DNA of 64,000 nucleotides from the NCBI GenBank assembly GCA_963772225.1, contig CAVYWD010000002.1:1798001-1862000 (forward strand), written 5' to 3'. The notes beneath the pieces are model-generated. The model made no database searches and had not been told where the DNA came from. It saw only the letters and a program-made list of their open reading frames with translations. Source of the stretch: CAVYWD01 sp963772225 (GTDB lineage: Bacteria > Myxococcota > Myxococcia > Myxococcales > UBA5297). Made by a program: the position numbers and the translations under genes. Shown piece by piece: positions 26,121-36,466 of this stretch. Position 1 is the first letter of the stretch; each line of letters starts with the position of its first letter.

Positions 26121-27758
26121 TCAGTACCGGAAGCCGTGCGCGATGGGGAAGCGCCAGCCCTCGCCGAAGGCCTTCTGCGAGACGCGCAGCGTGGGCGCGG
26201 CCTGGCGGCGCTTGTACTCGCTGTTCAGGACGAGCGACAGCACGCGCCGCACCGTCTCGGGCGCGAACCCCTGCGCGGCGATGGCCGAGCTCTCCTTCCG
26301 GTCCTCGATGTGCGCCCTGAGGATGGCGTCGAGCACGGGGTACGGCGGCAGCGAGTCCTCGTCCTTCTGGTTCTCGCGCAGCTCCGCCGACGGCGGCCGG
26401 GTGATGATCCGCTCGGGGATGATTTCGCCCCCGCGGTTGAAGTTCTTGGCCAGCGCGAACACCGTCATCTTCGGCAGGTCGCCGATGACGGCCAGGCCGC
26501 CCGCCATGTCGCCGTAGAGGGTGCAGTAGCCCACCCCGAGCTCGCTCTTGTTCCCGGTGGTCAGGAGGAGCTTTCCGAACTTGTTCGAGAGCCCCATGAG
26601 CAGCGTGCCACGCACGCGGGCCTGGATGTTCTCCTCGGTCACGTCGAAGGGCCGGCCCTCGAACGCGGGCTTCAAGGCCGCGAGGTAGGCCTCGAACATG
26701 GGCTCGATGGGGATGGTCTGGAATCGGATGCCGAGGTTCTTGGCGAGCTGCGCGGCGTCGGAGTTGCTCATATCGGCCGTGAAGCGGCTGGGCATGGCGA
26801 CGCCCAGCACCTCGTCCGGCGGGAACGCGCGGGCGGCGACGGCCGCCGTGAGCGCCGAGTCGATGCCGCCCGAGAGCCCCAGCACGGCCCCTTTGAAGCC
26901 GGTCTTCTGCGCGTAGTCGCGCGTCCCGGTGACGAGCGCCTGGGTCAGCTCATCGAGGTCCGCCTCGAGCGGGGCCAAAGGGCCGCCGCCGGGGAGGTCC
27001 ACCACCAGGAGCTCCTCCTGGAAACCGTGGGCCCGCGCGACGACCCGGCCCTGCTCATCGAAGACCGCCGAGTGCCCGTCGAAGACCAGGCTGTCGTTGC
27101 CGCCGACGAGGTTCACGTAGGCCACGACCGAGCGGTGCTTGCGCGCCGCCGCGCCGAGCATCTCCTCGCGCAGCCGCGGCTTGCCCTGCGCGTACGGCGA
27201 GGCCGAAATATTGAGGAGCAGCCCCGCCCCTTGCTGCACCAGCTCCTCGATTGGGTCGCGCGGGTAGCGCCGCTTCTGCCAGAAGCCCTTGTCGTTCCAG
27301 ATGTCCTCGCAGATGGACAGCCCCAGCGACTCGGAGCCGAGGCGGGCGACGGTCACCTCGCTCGCCGCGTCGAAGTAGCGCCCCTCGTCGAAGACGTCGT
27401 AGGTCGGCAGCAGGGTCTTCTTGGCGGTCGCCACGCGCACGCCGTCGACGATGAGGACGCCCGCGTTATAGAGCCCCGCGCCCGGCCCGTCGTGGCGCTC
27501 GACGGCGCCCAGGTAGACAGCGATGCCCCGGTTCCAGTCGGCCGGCCGGCACAGCTCTGCCATCGCCCGCTCGGCGCGGCTCACGAACTCCGGCACCTCG
27601 AGGAAGTCGCGCGGCGGATAGCCGGCGATGCCCAGCTCGGGAAAGAGCACGAGCGAGGCCTTCTCGGCCTTCGCCCGCAAGGTGAGCTCGCGCACTTTCG
27701 CGCAGTTCTTCTCGAAGGCGCCCACCGTGGTGTCGATCTGCGCCAGGGCAATCCGCAT
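26121..27758 (-). CDS. nadE: Glutamine-dependent NAD+ synthetase
   Basis: A 545-aa two-domain enzyme making NAD+ from nicotinic acid adenine dinucleotide, ATP and glutamine. The N-terminal nitrilase/glutaminase domain shows Glu41 (FPELGIAGYPP), the catalytic Lys region and the Cys in LSICEDIWN; the C-terminal synthetase has the PP-loop LGLSGGIDSAL. Length matches the glutamine-dependent class rather than the ammonia-dependent short class. ATG 27758 with AGGAGG RBS. Single gene; 154 bp separate it from the pilin operon end. Confidence 0.96.
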   Translation of the reverse strand: MRIALAQIDTTVGAFEKNCAKVRELTLRAKAEKASLVLFPELGIAGYPPRDFLEVPEFVSRAERAMAELCRPADWNRGIAVYLGAVERHDGPGAGLYNAGVLIVDGVRVATAKKTLLPTYDVFDEGRYFDAASEVTVARLGSESLGLSICEDIWNDKGFWQKRRYPRDPIEELVQQGAGLLLNISASPYAQGKPRLREEMLGAAARKHRSVVAYVNLVGGNDSLVFDGHSAVFDEQGRVVARAHGFQEELLVVDLPGGGPLAPLEADLDELTQALVTGTRDYAQKTGFKGAVLGLSGGIDSALTAAVAARAFPPDEVLGVAMPSRFTADMSNSDAAQLAKNLGIRFQTIPIEPMFEAYLAALKPAFEGRPFDVTEENIQARVRGTLLMGLSNKFGKLLLTTGNKSELGVGYCTLYGDMAGGLAVIGDLPKMTVFALAKNFNRGGEIIPERIITRPPSAELRENQKDEDSLPPYPVLDAILRAHIEDRKESSAIAAQGFAPETVRRVLSLVLNSEYKRRQAAPTLRVSQKAFGEGWRFPIAHGFRY

Positions 27759-27912
27759 CGAGCTCCTCCTGAGTGTCGTCGAGGGCTACGACCCTCGCGC
27801 CGAGGAGCCTGGGCGGTCAAGCGCGACTCGATGCAGCCCTGAGATTTTTCAGCCTTCCGAGCCCTCTTGGCCCCCACGGGCCGGGTGCGGCGAGAGAGCA
27901 GGGCCGAACGCC

Positions 27913-28521
27913 CTATTGGCAAATCGTCGCGTCGGCGCCCGAGCTTTGGCAGTCCTCGAGCCGGGAGATGCCCGTCAGCGGCTCCACCGCCACCGCCGCG
28001 AGCAACTTGCCGTTCGAGAGCAGCTTCAGGGCATTGGCGGCGGGGGCTCCGTAGGATGGGTCGCAGTCGATCTTGTTAGCGCTGAAGACCGGCTGCCCGC
28101 TCCCGGCGAGCCAGCAAACGCCGTTCAGCGCGGAGGCATCGAAGCCGCTCGGCAGCACCACCGGGTCGCCGACCCGATCGCACGCGCACCCGCCCGCTCC
28201 ACACAGGCTCGTCTTGCATGCATCGGACGGACAGGTCGTGGCCCAAATATTCTGGCAGGGTAACTGCTCCCAGCGCGCGCGCACGACCGAGACGCCGGCC
28301 ACCGTGTCCGTGCCAACCACCAGGCGGACCGGCTGGTTGGTTGCGCGCGACAGCTGGCGCGCGCGAAGCGAGGCATCGGCGATCGATTGCTCGGCTTCGA
28401 TCACCTTGCGGTTGGCGATGGCTCCTTGAAAACTGTAGGTGGAGAGGCTGGCCAAGATTCCCATGATCGCCACGACGACCATGATCTCGATGAGCGTCAT
28501 TCCCAGAGCGCGGCGGCACAT
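27913..28521 (-). CDS. Type IV pilin-like minor pseudopilin (FimT/GspH-like)
   Basis: A 202-aa protein with a class III prepilin signal: short basic leader MCRRALG cut before MTLIEIMVVVAIMGILASL, Glu at +5. The C-terminal globular region is Cys-rich (eleven Cys), suggesting disulfides. Last gene of a minus-strand pilus operon, 9 bp after the PilW-like gene. Minor pseudopilins of this type prime pilus assembly. Which subfamily (FimT, GspH, PilE-minor) cannot be fixed by eye. Confidence 0.88.
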   Translation of the reverse strand: MCRRALGMTLIEIMVVVAIMGILASLSTYSFQGAIANRKVIEAEQSIADASLRARQLSRATNQPVRLVVGTDTVAGVSVVRARWEQLPCQNIWATTCPSDACKTSLCGAGGCACDRVGDPVVLPSGFDASALNGVCWLAGSGQPVFSANKIDCDPSYGAPAANALKLLSNGKLLAAVAVEPLTGISRLEDCQSSGADATICQ

Positions 28522-28530
28522 TGGCTTTCC

Positions 28531-29712
28531 TCAATTCTGAACCAGACCAGCAATACGGAAGTTCCGCGGCGCCACCCGAAATACGAATTGGCGGCGCACG
28601 TAGCCGTCGGTGAGGTGGCCCTCGGAATCGACATCGAAGTTGCCGTTGCTCTTCAGGAGCACCGCGTCGGGGTTCGAGCGCTTCGAGCGCATCGTGATGT
28701 CGAATTCGATCACCCGAACCCTGCGCTCGAGCGCGGCGACCGCCGAAGAATCATTGCCGTCCATCCCTCCCGGCACCAGCGCTGCACAGGCCGCATCGGT
28801 GCACTGGTCGATGCCCATATGGGCGCCGTCCGCGCTCGGGAAGAAGGCCGGGGCGTTGGCGGGGGCGGTGAAACTGATGGCCCCCTGGCGCACCTGGAGC
28901 CGCTCGACGCCGGTCGCAGCGGCTTGCCACGCCGCGGCTCCGACGCTGCCGTCGGAATCGGTTTCGAGCACGGGCGCGCCACCTGCCCAGTTGACCCGGT
29001 AGGCCACGGACATCACCGGGATGAGATACGCCCCCGTGGTTTTCCAGAACGCATCGGTGTCGGAGAGGAGGTCGCACGGCTCGCCCCCGGGCGGCGCCTG
29101 TCGGCCTGTCGCCGCGGCGATCTGGATTTGGTAGACGCCGGAGACCAGCTGCGGGTTCGAGACCTTGTACACGCAGGCCGAGCGCAGGGTCGGATTGACC
29201 ACGAGCACGTTTTGTCCGGCGAGCGCCGCCGCCGAGGTGGCGGTGCATATTGTCGTATTGGTCCGGAATGTGCTGCCTCCGCTGCAGAATCCGGCGGCGA
29301 CCATGCCGTCGGTGTCACCCTTCCAGACCTCGAGCGCATCCGAGGTGAGGCCGGCGTACTGTCCGGTGGGGAGCCCGAAGGTCGCGTCCGAGGAGAAGAC
29401 CGCGCCGGTCTGCGCGTCCACGGCATAGTGCAAGGCATTCGAACCGTTGATCACCGAGGCGGTAGCGGTGGTCCCCACGGTGATGGCCGCAGAGCCGAGC
29501 CCCGAGCCGGCCGAGGCGACCGACGCGGCGATGAGCTCCTTCACCGCGCGCCCCGCGGTCTGCAGCTCGGCGGTCTGCCGCTGCATCGCCGTCGCGCGCT
29601 GGAGGCGGACGCCGGCCATGATGGCCCCCGAGAGAAGAATGAGGCTGATGGTCGGGGCGATCAGCATTTCCATCAGCGTGAAGCCCCGGAAGCGATTGCC
29701 GGCTCGCCTCAT
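28531..29712 (-). CDS. PilW-like minor pilin
   Basis: A 393-aa prepilin: leader MRRAGNRFRG cleaved before FTLMEMLIAPTISLILLSG, Glu at +5. Large size, a Thr/Ala-rich middle and a position directly after a PilV-like gene fit PilW, an initiator of type IV pilus assembly with PilV, PilX and PilY1. ATG 29712 overlaps the stop of the upstream gene (ATGA), indicating translational coupling. Confidence 0.87.
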   Translation of the reverse strand: MRRAGNRFRGFTLMEMLIAPTISLILLSGAIMAGVRLQRATAMQRQTAELQTAGRAVKELIAASVASAGSGLGSAAITVGTTATASVINGSNALHYAVDAQTGAVFSSDATFGLPTGQYAGLTSDALEVWKGDTDGMVAAGFCSGGSTFRTNTTICTATSAAALAGQNVLVVNPTLRSACVYKVSNPQLVSGVYQIQIAAATGRQAPPGGEPCDLLSDTDAFWKTTGAYLIPVMSVAYRVNWAGGAPVLETDSDGSVGAAAWQAAATGVERLQVRQGAISFTAPANAPAFFPSADGAHMGIDQCTDAACAALVPGGMDGNDSSAVAALERRVRVIEFDITMRSKRSNPDAVLLKSNGNFDVDSEGHLTDGYVRRQFVFRVAPRNFRIAGLVQN

Positions 29713-30263
29713 GGCGCGATCCTCGTCTGCAGCACGACCACCTGGCGCGGGCGGTTCGGCTCCGTCCAGCTCACCTCCACCCGGGCATTCACCTGATTGC
29801 CCGCCCCAGAGCCGGCCAAGGACCGAGTCAGGTCCGGATCGCCGCGCTCCAAACCCTCGAAGGAGCTGGGCGAGTCCACGTCCAAGGCGATGCGGTATTC
29901 GCGCCGCAGCGGGTCGCCCACCGCGGGCGCGGTTTCGTAGGCGTCGCCATTGGCGCTCCACCAGACCGAGCGCGTGGTGTGGTCCAGGGCGATGATGTTC
30001 GCGCAGGGCAGGTCTTGGTTCAGGTTGTCGCATCCCGTGGCGATCAGCCGCTCGAGCTCGCGCTCGGCGATCAAGCTCGCCTGCGTCTGGGCCAGGTTGC
30101 GCCGGCCCAACGTCGCCGAGGCGACCACCACCTGGGCCGCGCCGGCAAGCCCCAGGGTCAAGACGGCCGCCATCATCACGGTCTCGACCAGAGTGAAGCC
30201 TCGACTGCCCGAGCGCCCTGCGCGGGAAGGACGCCGTGGAGCTCTCGCGAGAGATTTCGCCAT
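29709..30263 (-). CDS. PilV-like minor pilin
   Basis: A 184-aa prepilin with a long basic leader ending SRG and then FTLVETVMMAAVLTLGLAGA, Glu at +5. PilV-like by size and by its place between pilY1 and pilW; these minor pilins help form the priming complex at the pilus tip. It begins 10 bp after the end of pilY1 and overlaps pilW by 4 bp. Confidence 0.87.
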   Translation of the reverse strand: MAKSLARAPRRPSRAGRSGSRGFTLVETVMMAAVLTLGLAGAAQVVVASATLGRRNLAQTQASLIAERELERLIATGCDNLNQDLPCANIIALDHTTRSVWWSANGDAYETAPAVGDPLRREYRIALDVDSPSSFEGLERGDPDLTRSLAGSGAGNQVNARVEVSWTEPNRPRQVVVLQTRIAP

Positions 30264-30273
30264 CGCCCTCTCC

Positions 30274-33200
30274 TCACTTCGGCAGCTTGCCGTTCGGGCT
30301 GCTGGACCAGATGACCGAGGTCGCGCGCCGGGTGCTCGCTTGGGTCGTGCTGTTGTTCCAGGATTTCGGGTCGCCCAGGACCAGCGTCTTGCCGTCGGCG
30401 GTGGTGATCATGACGTGCTCGTCGTGAACCACCGGCGTGCTGATGGCGTGGGTGCCGAGGTCGATCGAGTCCAGGACCGTTCCGCTGGTCTGGCTCAGCG
30501 CGTAGAACTTGCCGCTGGTGTTCGTATCGAGGTTGCAAGCGTCCGAGCTGCTTCCCACGGCCGTGGCGGTGAAGACCGTGTCCTTGTTCAGCTCCACTCC
30601 GCCCCAGACCACTTGACCCGGGTCGAGCGCGCGGACCCAGAGTGGGGTCGCCTTGCAGGTGGCGCCGAGCGGGTCCCCGTCCTGATAGGCGAAGACGTAG
30701 TGCGTGGGCTTGACGCCGGTCTTGAGGTCCTCGGGGTCCCCGTTGCTCGCGGGGTTGTTGGCGGTCCCGAAGTAGAACTGCACCACGTTCTTGGACCCGC
30801 TCACGAGCTCCAGCGAGACGTTGGAGTAGATGCGCTGGTAGGGGGCGTTCGCGGCGTCCTTGTACAGGGCATTATTGGTGAGCAGGTCCACCGCGTCGGC
30901 CACCACGCACGAGCGCACCACGCGGCCCAGGGGTCGGCCGGTGTCCACGTCCGTCAGGTTGACGCGGTAGACCTTGCCGGAGGTCGCCGGGACATAGAGC
31001 ACGTCGTAGTTGCCGTCGAGGTCCACGTCCAACGCGGCGATCTCGCCGCCGACGCCCTCGCCCGGCTCGGAGAAGAGGGTGCCGTTGCTGTTCACGTCGC
31101 TGAGCGACACGATGCCACCGAGCACCTCTCCCGCCGAGGTGGCATTTCCAAAGGTCACCGGCTTACCGGTCCTCATGTCGACCAGGTAGATCGCCCCGGA
31201 CATCGTGTTGCTCGCCGGCGTGTAGTCGGTGGCGATGGCGGCGACCCACCGCGCGTCGATCACTTTGTTTCCGTTGCCGTCCAGCGTGCTGCTCCCGAGC
31301 TGCATGCGCACGATGGGCGGCGAGTGGCGCGAGCCGCCGTTGTCCGGGAGCACCATTGGATTCGAGCCGGAGAGCAACGTGAACAGGCTGTTCGCGGTGC
31401 CGGTCTGGGAGCCGACGGTGAAATTGTCGGCGGCCGGAGAGAACTCCCACATCGGGGCCGGGAAGCTGGCGCTGGTGGGGTCGGTGATGTCCAGCGCCAG
31501 GGCGAGGCTGTTGGTCGGGCCGGCGCTCATCACCAGAGCGGTCTTGGCCCCTTGGGCCGGGTTGGCGGAGCTCGGCGTCCAGGCGGGCTTGCCGGTGAGG
31601 CCGCCGAGGTCCACGTCTGCCACCGAAGGCGAAGCGTTGAGCGAGGCGCGGTTCGAGGTGTCGTTGACGTAGTTGTTCACGTAATCGATGAGCAGCTTTC
31701 GCGGAAGATAAGCGAACAGCTCGGCGCCGGTCCCGTAATTGCGCGACGTGGTGCAGCCGCTGGTATGGGCGAAGTAGCCGCGGTATTCGGTGATGGCGGA
31801 GGTGCAGACGTCGTCGCCGGAGATGTACTTGCCGGCATCGAAGGCGTGCAGATATCCGGCGATGGTGCCCTCATAGGCGATGGTCCGCCGGTTGGCGACG
31901 ATGGACGCCTTGATGAAGTTGGCTTCGTAGGCGAGCTTCTCGGCGGCGTTGGTATTCGCCCACCAGGTCGGGTACCCGGCGGGGCCGATCACCGCCGGCG
32001 TGGACAGCTGCACCCCGCCCATCGGCCAGGCGCGCTTGACGGTGCCGCCTTTGTTCTCCCAGCCGTAGAGCCATTGGCGCAGGTACTGCCGCTCCGACGT
32101 GGCGCCGCTCACCTGGCAGGCGCCGCCGCTGGCGTTGAGGTCGTACTTGAAGACGCCGGGAGATTTCTCGGTGGCGCACAGCGCGTCCGGGAAGGCGGGG
32201 CTGGCGTGGTCGTCGTTCTGGATCTGGTTGGCGACCGTGTCGCGCGCGCCGCTCGCGTTCATGGTGTAGAGATTTCGGGTCGTCTCCGGGTCAGCGGCGG
32301 CCACCGCGGCGCGCAGCGCAGCGCCCGCGTCCCACTGGATGGTCGAGACGGTCGTGGTCGGGTTCTCCGGCGCGTAGAGCGTTTTGAGATACGTGTGGCC
32401 GCGGTAGCTCATGTCGTACTGGGCGTCGTAGAGCCTCATGCTGCGCCCGCCCGGCAGGTACCAGCTCGTGCCCGGGACTTCGAAGGTGCCGTAGACGACC
32501 GCGTTGGCGATGGGGGCGGTGGAGGAGTCGGAGTAGTCGCCCATCTTCTTGGCGTCCCAGGTGACGTTCACGCTGTTGAGGGTCGGAGTGCACAGATAGT
32601 TGGGCGCGTAGAAGGTGGCGCGCCAGCAGAGCTGAGAGCCGGTCTTTCCCAGCTGCTGCAGGTCGACGCTGTAGGTCTTGGGGTTGACGCGGTTCGGGTC
32701 GCTGGTGCTCGACACCGAGCCGTTCACCGGGTCGAGCTGGAACCAGGTGGGGCTCGGGTTGGGAGTCCAATTCACGGCCTGGTCGCAATTGGTGGTGCAG
32801 ACGCTGCAGTCCAGGGCGATCTCATACGTGATGCTCGCCGTGGAGCAGTTGGCGTTGCTGCCTACCGGCTTGTTCGCGGGGTCGTCGTTTCGAGTGAAGG
32901 TGACGTCGGTGAGAGTGAAGTTCTGGGCCACGCTGATCGGAATGTTGCCGCTGACCACGCCGGACTGCACTGTGCCATTGTTCTGCTTGTTGATGAGAAA
33001 GGTGACGTCGTTGAAGGTGCGGTCGCCCGAGGCGTTCTGGTCCTCGACGCCGACGATCCACCGCAGGGGGTCGTTCTTCAGGGTCGCGACGATGAAGTGC
33101 GGCGCCTTGAGCTGGTTGGCCGCCGAGGTGGTGTTGAGCGTGACGTTGACGACGTCGGGGCTGGATGAGGAAGCGAGCTGGACATTGTTGTAATTCGCGG

Positions 33201-34278
33201 TTTGGAGGTTCGCGACGCCGTTGGAGTCGATCCACTGGGTGCAGGTGCTGTTGTTCTTGTCACTGCACAGCTGAAACGACACGAGGGTCGGCGGGTTTCC
33301 GCTGGGGAGCGGATAGCGCTGCTGGTTGAGGTCGGCATTCAGGAACGAGCGCGAGAAGTGGACGTTGATGTCGCTGTGGAACCAGAGGTCGCACTGGTCG
33401 CCGGCGGAGTTGATGCGGAAGCAGCTGTCGGTGGCAGGCCCGTAGATCTGCTTCACGTACACGACCAGGAAGAAGACGATCTCGCGATTGCCTTGAATGT
33501 GGCCCATGGACACGGCGCGGTCGGAAGCGGAGATGGCTGCGTCGGGGTCGGCGGCCGGCCTGACCTGCCCGCGGGTGTCGAACGCGCTGGCCTTGTAATC
33601 GGGCAGGCCGTCGCCGCTGGAGCCGCTCTCGCGATCTTGGGCGAGCCAGGGCGTGAGGCACTCCGGCTTGGAGCTGCTGGCGGTGTGGGTCAGGCTCGCG
33701 GACTTCTCGGTGGCGCTCTTGTCCTTGATGCAGTAGTTGCTGTCGTCGTCGCCCGAGAGGAAGACGAGGTGGCCGATCCCCAGGTTGCCGTTCAGGGGAT
33801 CCTGCGGCTCGAGCAGGTTGGGGATGTGGGGGAAGAGCCCTCCGTCGCTCAGGGTCCTCTGATAGACGCTTTTCTGAGAGATGTCGTCGGAGATCTCGTC
33901 GTAGGTCTCGCCCACCACGGCGCCGCCAGCCGGTTTGGCGGGGTAACCGGACTGGCTGTTCCACCGCTTGGGGCCGCTGACGGTATAGGTGGACACGCCG
34001 GCCTGGCACGCCGAGCGGATGGCAATTTCCGGCTCTTGCAACGTGACGGAGTGAGTCACGTTGCTCGTATCTTTGTAGCTGTGGGTAAAGGTCCGGCTGC
34101 AGCGGCGCCCCGCGTGCGCGGTGCCGGACTCGTCGAGCCAGGAGCCGCCCCAGTAGGTGCTCGGGTCCAGGTTGTAGAGCGCCTTGTAGAACAGAGGGAT
34201 GCCATCCTTGTCGACCACCAGCGTGTCGTCTTTGGAGTTGGCCGGGTTGTTCGCGATCAAGGTGCCGTTCTCGTTGAT
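30274..34278 (-). pseudogene. pilY1: pilY1 (pilC-like) type IV pilus adhesin, 3' part, cut by an insertion sequence
   Basis: About 1,330 codons of the PilY1/PilC tip adhesin and assembly factor. The C-terminal beta-propeller domain (Neisseria_PilC type) is recognisable: ELFAYLPRKLLIDYV, a Ca2+-binding-like loop DVDLDGNYDVLYVPATSGK, and HDEHVMITTADGKTLVLGDP near the end. Removing 34279-36105 and one 9-bp target copy rejoins it in frame with 36106-36462 (GFINE|NGTL), giving one ORF of about 1,450 aa. The insertion separates it from its signal peptide, RBS and promoter, so no full-length export is possible; downstream pilin genes may suffer polar effects. Confidence 0.9.
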
Positions 34279-36105
34279 GGGTGCGGCCACTCCAGAGTGC
34301 GGGGATTCCCCTGTCACTACGCGGACATGGCCGCTCCGGGGATAGTCGAATGGGGTCAACTTGGGGTACCTATTGCCTTGCGAGAAGCATAGGTGCCACC
34401 CAAGGAGACCCCGATGTCGATGAAAGCATGTCCGAGCGGCGAGGCCAAGTCCCTGATCCAGACGGTGAGCGCGGACTCGTTTGCGGCCTCGAGAGCGCAG
34501 CTCGAACAGATTGTGGTCAAGCTCGAGGGGCCTGACTTCCAGGACGCGACCCATAGCGTTCTCGAGAGCTGGCTCGAGGTCGAGGGCCGGGATCTTATAC
34601 GTCGGCTGATGCAGGACCACTTGGCATTGCGAGCGGCGAGGGAGCCCAAGCGGCCGGCAGTTGTCGGCAGCGAGGGGACCTCGCGCAAGGAGGCGGTCGA
34701 GGGCGAGACGCGGCAGCTCGACACGATCTTCGGCGGCGTTGACGTCAAGCGATTCGCCTACCGCGCTCCGCGCAAGGGGGTGGGCAACCTGATGCCCCTC
34801 GATCTCGAGCTGAACCTGCCCGCGGGGCAATTCTCGTTCGGGCTGCAGCGGCGGGCGGCAACAGAGATCGCCAGGTCCTCGTTCGAGAGCACGCGCGAGA
34901 CGATCGAGCAGCAGACCGGCGTTGTGATGAGCAAAGGGCAGCTCGAGGAAATGGTCTCGGAGATGGCCGCGGACTTCGACCTGTTCTATTGCTTGGGCAG
35001 CAAGCAGGCCGAGGCGGGTCTGGCGGCTGTCTTCGGGCCGGAAGACGGAATCAAGTCGCCCGCAGGACTCGACCGCTCGAAGCTCTTGATCATCACCACG
35101 GATGGCAAAGGCGTCCGAGTGGTGGAGAGGGACCTTCGCGAGGCGACGCGCCAGGCTGCGCAGAAGCGCAGGGAACAGAATGAGAAGACCGACCCGCTCC
35201 CGGAGGTAAAAGAGGTCAAGCTCTACCGGCGTCGAATGGCTCAAGTCTGCGCCGTGTACACCGTTGCTCCCTTCCGCCGAGAGCCGGAAGAGATCATCCG
35301 CGAGATGAGGCATCTGCAGCCGGCCAAGGAGAAGAACTCCCGGCCCAGGCCCGAGCAGAAGCGAACCTGGGCGAGCGTGGAGGCCGACGCAGCGCAGACC
35401 ATCCGGCAGGCGTTCGAGGAGGCTTTGCGGCGCGATCCCAAGCAGGAAATGCGCTGGGTGGTGGTTGTGGATGGCAACCCGGACCAACTGCGTATCATTC
35501 GGCGCTTGGCGAAGAAGATGGGAGTGAAGGTCACGCTCGTGCTCGACTTCATCCACGCTGCCGGCTACGTGTGGAAAGCGTCCTACTGCTTTCACCCAAA
35601 AAGGCTCCGGCGCGGCACGTCAGTGGGTCGACGAAAGACTGCTCGCAATTCTCCAGGGCAAAGCCAGCGATGTGGCCGCAGGCATTCGCCGCTCGGCGAC
35701 ACTTTCGGGTCTCTCCCAGACCAAGCGCGAACCTGTTGATTCGTGCTGCGATTACATCTTGGCCCGCGCCGATATGATGCGCTACGACGAGTTCCTCGCT
35801 GACGGCCTGCCCATCGCCAGCGGCGTCATCGAGGGCGCCTGCCGCCACTTGCTGCAGGACCGCCTCGACCTCTCCGGAGCCACCTGGACCGTCCGGAACG
35901 CAGAAGCGGTTCTCAAGCTTCGGGCCCTCAAGACAAGCGGCGACTTCGACGACTACTGGGCCTTTCATGAGCAGGAGGATCTCCGACGCAACCATCTTTC
36001 GCGCTTCAAGGATGACAGGCTCCCGCCCGCGCCCTCCCAGGGAAAGACGCCTGCTCTTCGCGTGATCCGGTGACCCCGTTCTCGCACTCCAGAGTGGCCG
36101 CACCC
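34279..36105 (+). mobile_element. ISKra4-like insertion sequence inside pilY1
   Basis: 1,827 bp with terminal inverted repeats of about 25 bp: both ends begin GGGTGCGGCCACTC, then differ at three bases, then share GAGTGCG. The 9-bp direct duplication CTCGTTGAT flanks it (34270-34278 and 36106-36114; a tenth base G is ambiguous). It carries one transposase, frameshifted near its middle. The TIR outer half contains a near-palindrome CACTCCAGAGTG. The clean target duplication indicates a recent transposition event. Confidence 0.9.
34414..36073 (+). CDS. ISKra4-family transposase, frame change at an A5 run
   Basis: ATG 34414 follows AAGGAG at 7 bp. The first frame runs to 35739 with ITTDGKGVRVVERDLREA and VVVVDGNPDQLRIIRRLAKK, the DDE-type core; after HAAGYVWKASYCFHP it loses similarity. 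Skipping one base at the run of five A (35598-35602) continues as GSGAARQWVDERLLAILQGK, then DGLPIASGVIEGACRHLLQD, the family's C-terminal catalytic Glu region, to the stop at 36073. Both halves are well preserved. It may be a recent inactivation, an assembly error in a homopolymer, or slippage; ISKra4 members normally use one frame. Confidence 0.85.
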
Positions 36106-36462
36106 CTCGTTGATGAAGCCCAGCCGCACGAGATCGTCGTAATAGAACCAGCCCAGCGTGTTGGAGGCACCGTCGCCGGCGTGGTCGAAGATCATCTGCG
36201 CGGTCAGGTCCTGGTCCGTGGGGAGGATGACCGGGTTGTTCAGGTCCAGCGCCTGGGCGCCGGTCTGGAGCTGCAGCTTGTTGTCCGAGGTGACCATCAC
36301 GCCGGTGCGCGAGCTGGCGGGGTAATTGGCGGTGGTGAAAGCCGGGGAAGCATTGCTCGTGGCCGACTCGCACAAGCCGTAGACCCCAGAGCTCCCGTCA
36401 GCGACGACGTCCGCCGGCAGGAGCGCCAGCGCGACCGCGAGCGAAATCGAGAACCGTCGCAC
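36106..36462 (-). pseudogene. pilY1: pilY1 5' part: signal peptide and N-terminal domain
   Basis: GTG 36462 has a strong GGAGAGGAGG RBS lying in the end of the upstream cytochrome gene. It encodes a signal peptide (RRFSISLAVALALLPADVVA) and 95 further residues including SDNKLQLQTGAQALDLNNPV and LGWFYYDDLVRLGFINE, where the insertion cuts. As it stands it reads on into the IS for a short hydrophilic tail, giving a truncated secreted peptide. Confidence 0.88.
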
Positions 36463-36466
36463 GGCG

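Noticed and set aside
29950..33168. A 1,072-codon plus-strand open frame opposite the pilin genes and pilY1
   Set aside because: Composition (Val/Gly/Arg/His-rich, no hydrophobic pattern) is that of an antisense shadow; pilV and pilY1 on the other strand have clear motifs.
34300..35595. N-terminal extension of pilY1 reading antisense through the insertion sequence
   Set aside because: It is the transposase gene's opposite strand; the true pilY1 N-terminus with signal peptide is at 36106-36462.
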